This document shows positions 5,756 through 10,980 of a stretch of 10,980 bases of DNA, piece by piece. Position 1 is the first letter of the stretch; each line of letters opens with the position of its first letter. Made by a program: the position numbers and the translations under genes. Source of the DNA: Beijerinckiaceae bacterium. GTDB lineage: Bacteria; Pseudomonadota; Alphaproteobacteria; Rhizobiales; Beijerinckiaceae. The notes beneath the pieces are model-generated. The model searched no databases and was not told the origin of the DNA. It saw only the letters and a program-made list of their open reading frames with translations. The stretch is from NCBI GenBank assembly GCA_027346205.1, contig DAIESR010000006.1, positions 1-10,980 of the forward strand, in the 5' to 3' direction.

Positions 5756-6703
5756 ATGACGATAACTGCCGACGCCGTGCAAAATTCATCTTTCGCTGCC
5801 TTCGATCCGCGCCGCTCCTTCCAGGGCCTTATTCTCGCGTTGCAGAGATTTTGGGCCGAAGCCGGCTGCGTGATCTTGCAGCCCTATGACATGGAGGTGG
5901 GGGCGGCCACGTTTCACCCGGCGACCATATTGCGGGCCTTGGGGCCGAAGCCGTGGCGCGCGGCCTATGTGCAGCCCTCGCGTCGGCCGAAGGACGGCCG
6001 CTATGGCGAGAACCCCAACCGGCTCCAGCATTATTATCAGTTTCAGGTGGTCCTGAAGCCGTCGCCGGAGAATTTGCAGGATCTTTATCTCGGCTCGCTG
6101 GCTGCGATCGGCGTCGACACGCATCTCCACGACATCCGTTTCGTCGAGGACGATTGGGAAAGCCCGACGCTCGGCGCCTGGGGGTTGGGCTGGGAATGCT
6201 GGTGCGACGGGATGGAAGTCTCGCAATTCACCTATTTTCAGCAGGTTGCGGGCATTGAATGCGCGCCGGTCGCCGGCGAATTGACCTATGGTCTCGAACG
6301 GCTCGCCATGTATGTGCAGGGCGTCGAGAATGTGTACGACCTCAATTTCAACGGCCGCGAGGGTGCCGAGAAAATCTCCTATGGCGATGTCTTCAAGCAG
6401 GCGGAACAGGAATATTCGCGGCATAATTTCGAGGCCGCCAATGTCGAGACCTTGTTCCAGCATTTCAAGGATGCCGAGCTGGAGTGCAAGGCGCTTCTCG
6501 GGCTTGGCGCGGGTGGCGAGCGTCACCGCATGGTTCTGCCGGCCTATGACCAATGCATCAAGGCCTCGCATATCTTCAATCTGCTCGATGCGCGCGGCGT
6601 CATCTCGGTGACGGAGCGGCAGAGCTATATTCTGCGGGTCCGCGAGCTTGCGAAATCCTGCGGCAAGGCCTGGCTGAAAACGGAGGCCGGCGGGGCGGGG
6701 TGA
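5756..6703 (+). CDS. glyQ: Glycyl-tRNA synthetase alpha subunit
   Basis: The 315-residue class II synthetase subunit carries the active site that activates glycine with ATP and charges tRNA(Gly) in an alpha2-beta2 complex with GlyS. The family sequence is nearly unmistakable: [12 protein letters not shown] (22-33), [11 protein letters not shown] (40-50), motif 2 with [18 protein letters not shown] (74-91), [19 protein letters not shown] (129-147), and motif 3 around [10 protein letters not shown] (177-186). Length is close to the roughly 300 residues usual for GlyQ. I chose the ATG at 5756 because conservation begins shortly after it. An ATG at 5678 would add 26 arginine-rich residues with no family counterpart. 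The gene is 71 bases after the methyltransferase stop, and glyS follows 98 bases later. Confidence 0.96.
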   Translation: MTITADAVQNSSFAAFDPRRSFQGLILALQRFWAEAGCVILQPYDMEVGAATFHPATILRALGPKPWRAAYVQPSRRPKDGRYGENPNRLQHYYQFQVVLKPSPENLQDLYLGSLAAIGVDTHLHDIRFVEDDWESPTLGAWGLGWECWCDGMEVSQFTYFQQVAGIECAPVAGELTYGLERLAMYVQGVENVYDLNFNGREGAEKISYGDVFKQAEQEYSRHNFEAANVETLFQHFKDAELECKALLGLGAGGERHRMVLPAYDQCIKASHIFNLLDARGVISVTERQSYILRVRELAKSCGKAWLKTEAGGAG

Positions 6704-6801
6704 GACGTCCCAGCCATTTCTTTGCGAACTCACTGCGTTTATCGAGGGCGCCTCGCGGAGCCGTTCTCGAAGCGCTTCGTTCCTGTGCCGAAGCTTGGAT
6801 C

Positions 6802-9255
6802 ATGTCCGATTTCCTCCTCGAACTTTTCTCCGAAGAAATTCCCGCGCGCATGCAGACACAGGCCGCTGACGATCTGAAGCGCCTCGTCACCGGCGCGCTC
6901 ACCGAGCAGGGCCTTTCTTTCGAAGGTGCGGTGAGTTTTGCGACGCCTCGCCGCCTCGCTTTGCACATAGCCGGCTTGCCGGAGCGCCAGCAGGATCGCC
7001 GCGAGGTCAAGAAGGGCCCGCGCGTCGGCGCGCCGGAGGCTGCCGTGCAAGGCTTCTTGAAGAGCGCCGGGCTTGCCTCACTGTCGGAAGCACGGATCGA
7101 GGTCGAGCCGAAAAAGGGCGAGTTCTATGTGGCGGTGATCGAGAAGCCGGGCCGTGGCACGGCAGAACTCCTGGCCGAGATCCTGCCCGGACTTTTGAAG
7201 AGCTTTCCCTGGCCGAAGAGCATGCGCTGGGGCGCTGCTTCCGCCGCTTCCGAGGCACTGCGCTGGGTACGGCCGCTGCACAGCATTGTCGCGACCTTCG
7301 GGCCGGAGACGGAGGAGACGGAGATCGTCGGCTTCTCGCTCGACGGGATCGCGGCGGGCAATCGCACCTATGGGCACAGATTCATGGCGCCGGGCGAGTT
7401 CAGCGTGCGTCGCTTCGACGATTATGTGAGCGCGCTCGAAAAGGCCAAGGTGGTTCTCGATCCGGCGCGGCGGCGCGATATCATCCTCTTTGATGCGCAG
7501 AGCCTCGCCTATGCGCAAGGATTGGAACTCGTCGTGGATATGGCCCTCCTCGAAGAGGTCGCTGGCCTCGTCGAGTGGCCCGTTGTCTTGATGGGCGAAT
7601 TCGACGCCGCGTTTCTCGCCATTCCGCCGGAAGTGATCCGCGCGACGATCCGCGCCAATCAGAAATGTTTCGTGCTGCGCGATCCGGAAACCGGCGGCCT
7701 CGCCAATAAATTCATTCTGACCGCCAATATTGTCGCGTCCGACGGCGGCCAGGCGATCGCTGCCGGCAATGGGCGCGTCGTCCGTGCGCGCCTTTCCGAC
7801 GCGAAATTCTTTTATGACACCGATCTTCAAGTGAAGCTCGAAGATCGGCTGGCGAAGCTCGACGACATTATTTTCCATGAGAAACTCGGCTCGCAGGGCG
7901 AAAGGGTCAAGCGCCTGGTCCTGCTGGCAGGCAAGATCGCCCCGCTGATCGGTGCTGATGTCGCGGCGGCGGAACGCGCGGCGAAACTCGCCAAGGCGGA
8001 TCTCACGTCTGAAATGGTCGGCGAGTTTCCTGAGCTGCAAGGCCTCATGGGCAAATATTATGCGCTGGCCCAGGGCGAGCCCGAGGTGATCGCGCAAGCG
8101 ATCGAGGATCATTACAAGCCGCAGGGGCCGAACGATCGCATCCCGACCGATCCTGTTGCCATTGCCGTCGCGCTTGCCGATAAATTCGATACGCTCACCG
8201 GCTTTTTCGCAATCGATGAAAAGCCGACCGGCAGCAAGGATCCATTCGCGCTGCGCCGTGCCGCGCTCGGCATCATCCGGCTGATCCTCGAAAACGAGCT
8301 GCGGCTGCATATTCCGCAAGTGTCGGCCGAGGCCTTTGCAGGCTATGCGCGGATGAGCGAGACTATCCCTGCGCGTCGCCTGAAAGCCATGCTCGACGAT
8401 GAGGATTCGGACGAAGAGGATCTCGACCGTCTCATTGCCGGCGGACCCTGGGCCTGGGAATTCACCCGCGAGCCGGAAGTAACGGCTCTGGCTGCGGCGC
8501 GACGCTATCTCGCGGTTCGTTTTTCAGGCGAAGGCGAGCCTTCGGAGGCGGATTTGCCGGCCTTCGACGATCTCTTCGCGATTTTGACGCCCTATCAGGA
8601 GCTGCGCGATCTTCAGCTCGTTTATGATGGCGAGAGGAGCGACGATGTTGCAAATGTCTCGGGGGAGGCTCTCGATCTCGCGTGCGAGCGCTTTGCGGCG
8701 GCGCGAACCGACCTTCTCAGTCAGATCATGGGCTTTTTCGCCGACCGGCTGAAAGTCCATCTGCGCGACCAGGGCTCGCGCCATGATCTTATCGATGCCG
8801 TCTTCAGTCTCGACGGGCAGGACGATCTGTTTCTCATCGTCCGGCGGGTCGAAGCCCTCGGCCGTTTTCTCGACATGGACGATGGGCGCAATCTGCTCGC
8901 CGGCTATCGGCGCGCCGCCAATATTCTGCGCGCCGAGGAAAAGAAAGCGGGCGCGGAAGAGGCCAAATCCTATCTGGATGCTTTCGAGCCCGCATATTTC
9001 GTCGCCGAAGAGGAGAGAGATCTGGCGGCCGCGCTCCTGGCTGCTGCCACAGCGGCCATCCATGCGGTCGCCGAAGAAGATTTCGAGGCGGCCATGCAGG
9101 CGCTCTCGCATTTGCGCGCGCCGGTCGATGCCTTTTTCGAAAAGGTGACGGTGAACAGCGAGGACAAGGCCCTGCGGCTCAATCGGCTGCGCCTGCTCAG
9201 CGGCCTGCGCGCAGCGGTTCACAAGGTTGCGGATTTCTCGAAAATCGCGGGATAA
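6802..9255 (+). CDS. glyS: Glycyl-tRNA synthetase beta subunit, with long linker insert
   Basis: The 817-residue subunit recognises tRNA(Gly) and supports catalysis by GlyQ. It opens with the family start [19 protein letters not shown]3/B4-like N-terminal part, an HD-like region around 395-430 ([20 protein letters not shown]) and [12 protein letters not shown] follow. The C-terminal DALR-type anticodon-binding region begins near 640 ([23 protein letters not shown]). The protein is longer than the roughly 690-710 residues I expect. The excess lies at about 519-636, an acidic segment ([13 protein letters not shown]) followed by an apparently folded stretch, where E. coli and rhizobial proteins have a short linker. 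The frame is open upstream to 6553, but the ATG at 6802 is the only start matching the family N-terminus. Confidence 0.95.
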   Translation: MSDFLLELFSEEIPARMQTQAADDLKRLVTGALTEQGLSFEGAVSFATPRRLALHIAGLPERQQDRREVKKGPRVGAPEAAVQGFLKSAGLASLSEARIEVEPKKGEFYVAVIEKPGRGTAELLAEILPGLLKSFPWPKSMRWGAASAASEALRWVRPLHSIVATFGPETEETEIVGFSLDGIAAGNRTYGHRFMAPGEFSVRRFDDYVSALEKAKVVLDPARRRDIILFDAQSLAYAQGLELVVDMALLEEVAGLVEWPVVLMGEFDAAFLAIPPEVIRATIRANQKCFVLRDPETGGLANKFILTANIVASDGGQAIAAGNGRVVRARLSDAKFFYDTDLQVKLEDRLAKLDDIIFHEKLGSQGERVKRLVLLAGKIAPLIGADVAAAERAAKLAKADLTSEMVGEFPELQGLMGKYYALAQGEPEVIAQAIEDHYKPQGPNDRIPTDPVAIAVALADKFDTLTGFFAIDEKPTGSKDPFALRRAALGIIRLILENELRLHIPQVSAEAFAGYARMSETIPARRLKAMLDDEDSDEEDLDRLIAGGPWAWEFTREPEVTALAAARRYLAVRFSGEGEPSEADLPAFDDLFAILTPYQELRDLQLVYDGERSDDVANVSGEALDLACERFAAARTDLLSQIMGFFADRLKVHLRDQGSRHDLIDAVFSLDGQDDLFLIVRRVEALGRFLDMDDGRNLLAGYRRAANILRAEEKKAGAEEAKSYLDAFEPAYFVAEEERDLAAALLAAATAAIHAVAEEDFEAAMQALSHLRAPVDAFFEKVTVNSEDKALRLNRLRLLSGLRAAVHKVADFSKIAG

Positions 9256-9305
9256 GCTGATGTCAGCGTGGCATGTCTCGCGCGTGACGTGATCGGTTGG
9301 GAGCA

Positions 9306-10211
9306 ATGCCTGAAGAGGAACCGAGCGGTAAGGCCGAGGGCATGCCCATCCACAACGGCGCCTTCGAACTCACGCCTCGCGGCGCCCGCAAATATGATTG
9401 GCGCGATCCCTATCATCTGGCGTTGACGCTCAGCTGGCCGAGGTTCATCTGCCTTTTGGTGGGCGCCGAGCTCGCGCTCAACTTTGTCTTCGCTCTGGCC
9501 TATCTGGCGCAGCCGGGCTCGATCGCCAATGCCCGCCCTGGGGTGCTGAGCGACAGCTTTTTCTTCAGCTTGGAGACTCTCGCGACGGTCGGCTATGGCG
9601 TCATGGTGCCGGCGACTCTTTACGGCCATATTGTCGCTTCGTTCGAGATCATTTGCGGCATGGCCTTTATGGCCATCATGACGGGTCTCGTCTTCGTGCG
9701 CTTCTCGCGCCCGAAGGCGCGGATTCTTTATGCCGAGCATCCGCTGATCAGCCGCTTCAACGGCCGGCCGACTTTGATTACAAGGATCGGCAATGGCCGC
9801 GCGCATGCCCTGACAAATGCGGTGGCGCGGCTCAGCGTGCTCGTCAACGAATGGACGCTGGAAGGCCAATTCTTCCGCCGCATCGTCGATCTTCACCTTG
9901 CGCGCCCGCGTATCCTGCTTTTTGGCCTCACCTGGACTTTGATGCATGAGATCGACGAGAGAAGCCCGTTTCATGGATGCGACGATGCGAAGCTTCGCGA
10001 GACGATCGCGCGTATTTTCGTGTCGATCGAAGCGCGCGACCCGGCTCTGGCGGCGCGGGTCTATGACATCAAGGATTATGGCCCAGCGGATATTCTATTC
10101 GGCCGCCGCTATGCCGATGCAGTCGGTATAGACAAAGAGGGCCGCACCATTGCCGATCTGACGCGGATCAGCTGGACGGAGCCGGAGGAGGGCGCGAGGA
10201 AGCTGGAGTGA
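9306..10211 (+). CDS. KirBac-type inward-rectifier potassium channel
   Basis: The 301-residue protein is a bacterial Kir channel (KirBac) in the inner membrane. It has a cytoplasmic slide helix (about 30-46, DPYHLALTLSWPRF), a first membrane helix (about 47-68), a pore helix (about 83-93) and the potassium selectivity filter TVGYG at 94-98. A second membrane helix (about 104-132) ends in GLVFVRFSRPKA. The remainder (about 135-290) is the immunoglobulin-like cytoplasmic domain, with family phrases FNGRPTLITRIGN, LTWTLMHEIDERSP and YADAV. It should be a tetramer that conducts potassium; gating by lipids or cations is known in the family. The ATG at 9306 has GGGAG two bases away, which is tight; TTG at 9297 or ATG at 9342 are alternatives. 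It follows glyS by 50 bases and may be read through from it. Confidence 0.92.
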   Translation: MPEEEPSGKAEGMPIHNGAFELTPRGARKYDWRDPYHLALTLSWPRFICLLVGAELALNFVFALAYLAQPGSIANARPGVLSDSFFFSLETLATVGYGVMVPATLYGHIVASFEIICGMAFMAIMTGLVFVRFSRPKARILYAEHPLISRFNGRPTLITRIGNGRAHALTNAVARLSVLVNEWTLEGQFFRRIVDLHLARPRILLFGLTWTLMHEIDERSPFHGCDDAKLRETIARIFVSIEARDPALAARVYDIKDYGPADILFGRRYADAVGIDKEGRTIADLTRISWTEPEEGARKLE

Positions 10212-10230
10212 CCCGTATCCGACGTTGGTG

Positions 10231-10914
10231 TCAGCCGATCTCAATGATCAGCGGTTCGAGGCCGGCGATGGTTGCCTCGATCTTGTCGCCCTTGACGACG
10301 GGGCCGACGCCGGCCGGCGTGCCAGTGAAGATCAGATCGCCGGGCACGATCTCGACGAGATGAGACAGCTTGCTGATCAGTTCGGGCACGCCCCAGATCA
10401 TGTCGCCGAGATCGGCGCTCTGACGCAGCTGCCCGTTCACCTTCAATTGGATCGGCCCCTTGGCAACGACGCCCGTGTACATCTCCGGTGTGATCGAGGA
10501 GCAGGGGGCCGAAAAGTCGAACGACTTGCTCATCTCCCAGGGCTGGCCTTTTTCCTTGAAGCTCTTCTGCAGATCGCGGCGGGTCATGTCGAGCCCGACC
10601 GCATAGCCGAAGATCATGTCATTGACCTTTTCCGGCGCGATATTCTTGCCGCCGATATTCATCGCGACGACAAGCTCGACCTCCGGCTGAAGATCGTTCG
10701 TGCCCGGCGGATAGGGCATTGTCTCGCCATTCTGCAGAATGGCATCGGCCGGCTTCATGAAGAAGAAGGGCTCATCACGCCCGGGGTCGGCGCCCATTTC
10801 CCGTACGTGATCTGGATAGTTCTGCCCGACGCAGAAAATGCGGCGTACCGGGAACGGGTTGCTCGACATGGCGTCCAGGGTGACGACGGGGGCGGGCGGG
10901 AAGGCGTAGTTCAT
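10231..10914 (-). CDS. Fumarylacetoacetate hydrolase family protein (YcgM/fumarylpyruvate hydrolase type)
   Basis: The 227-residue protein belongs to the FAH superfamily of metal-dependent C-C hydrolases or decarboxylases. Visible landmarks are RRIFCVGQNYPDHVREMG (24-41), FFMKPADAIL (51-60), the metal-ligand segment PEVELVVAM (77-85) with E78 and E80, GYAVGLDMTRRDLQ (103-116) with D109 as a further ligand, KSFDFSAPCS (130-139), and GTPAGVGPV (198-206) near the C-terminus. Length and the single compact domain match the YcgM and fumarylpyruvate hydrolase subgroup, acting on acylpyruvates such as fumarylpyruvate or related acids. The real substrate cannot be read from sequence, and no other catabolic gene is visible. 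It converges on the channel gene with 19 bases between the stops. The upstream 66 bases show no clear promoter, and the ribosome binding site is weak. Confidence 0.9.
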   Translation of the reverse strand: MNYAFPPAPVVTLDAMSSNPFPVRRIFCVGQNYPDHVREMGADPGRDEPFFFMKPADAILQNGETMPYPPGTNDLQPEVELVVAMNIGGKNIAPEKVNDMIFGYAVGLDMTRRDLQKSFKEKGQPWEMSKSFDFSAPCSSITPEMYTGVVAKGPIQLKVNGQLRQSADLGDMIWGVPELISKLSHLVEIVPGDLIFTGTPAGVGPVVKGDKIEATIAGLEPLIIEIG

Positions 10915-10980
10915 GGTTCGGGTCTCTTGGATTGAAGGTGGGGAACGATAGCCTGCCCGCCCGTTTACGCCACGCGCTCG

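Noticed and set aside
6768..6779. 12-bp palindrome CGAAGCGCTTCG between glyQ and glyS
   Set aside because: It is short and of a composition common in high-GC sequence, and nothing about its position indicates a site.
6553..6801. Upstream extension of the glyS frame to an ATG at 6553 (900 residues)
   Set aside because: It overlaps the end of glyQ, and the extra residues have no family counterpart. The conserved GlyS N-terminus begins at the ATG at 6802.
7078..8319. 413-codon open frame on the - strand inside glyS
   Set aside because: It lies antisense to unmistakable glyS coding sequence and shows no protein family. It is a high-GC shadow frame.
10225..10935. 236-codon + strand frame opposite the FAH-family gene
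   Set aside because: It is antisense to a clear FAH-family protein, and its composition is that of a mirror frame.
1..10980. CRISPR arrays, tRNA, rRNA or riboswitch structures
   Set aside because: No regularly spaced repeats, cloverleaf with a TTCGANNC-type arm, or rRNA core segments were seen on reading both strands.

Overview
This window looks like a chromosomal segment of an alphaproteobacterium, most likely order Hyphomicrobiales (Rhizobiales), possibly near Beijerinckiaceae or Methylocystaceae. The reasons are an adjacent divK-pleD pair, high GC content with alphaproteobacterial codon use, a two-subunit glycyl-tRNA synthetase (glyQ, glyS), and a dispersed-type palindrome of a kind I recall from this order. 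The family-level placement is inference.

Layout. Positions 57-1831 (+) hold the cell-cycle and c-di-GMP signalling pair: DivK, a single-domain response regulator, and PleD, a REC-REC-GGDEF diguanylate cyclase. Positions 1832-2676 contain no intact gene. They hold a truncated IS3-family transposase remnant (2494-2610) that stops exactly where a 46-bp near-perfect palindrome begins (2611-2656). The right part of that palindrome belongs to a degenerate copy of an internal stretch of the downstream prenyl synthase gene. Positions 2677-3259 (-) encode a BrnT-type RNase toxin and an overlapping antitoxin that joins a BrnA-like N-terminus to an XRE-type helix-turn-helix. Their candidate promoter carries an inverted-repeat operator and leaves almost no leader. 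A bulged hairpin repeat (3336-3378) separates this module from the trans-polyprenyl diphosphate synthase gene (3380-4417, -), which probably makes the ubiquinone side chain.

On the other side of a divergent 279-bp spacer with a strong hairpin, a + strand series follows: a DUF2007 small protein (4697-4921), an overlapping TrmN6-like methyltransferase (4914-5684), glyQ (5756-6703), glyS (6802-9255, with an unusually long linker insert) and a KirBac-type inward-rectifier potassium channel (9306-10211). A fumarylacetoacetate-hydrolase-family gene (10231-10914) runs on the - strand, convergent with the channel gene.

Most of the window is ordinary housekeeping sequence. The accessory part is about 2490-3380: an IS remnant, a palindrome with ispB-derived arms, a toxin-antitoxin module and a dispersed repeat, inserted between pleD and ispB. 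I saw no CRISPR array, tRNA or rRNA.
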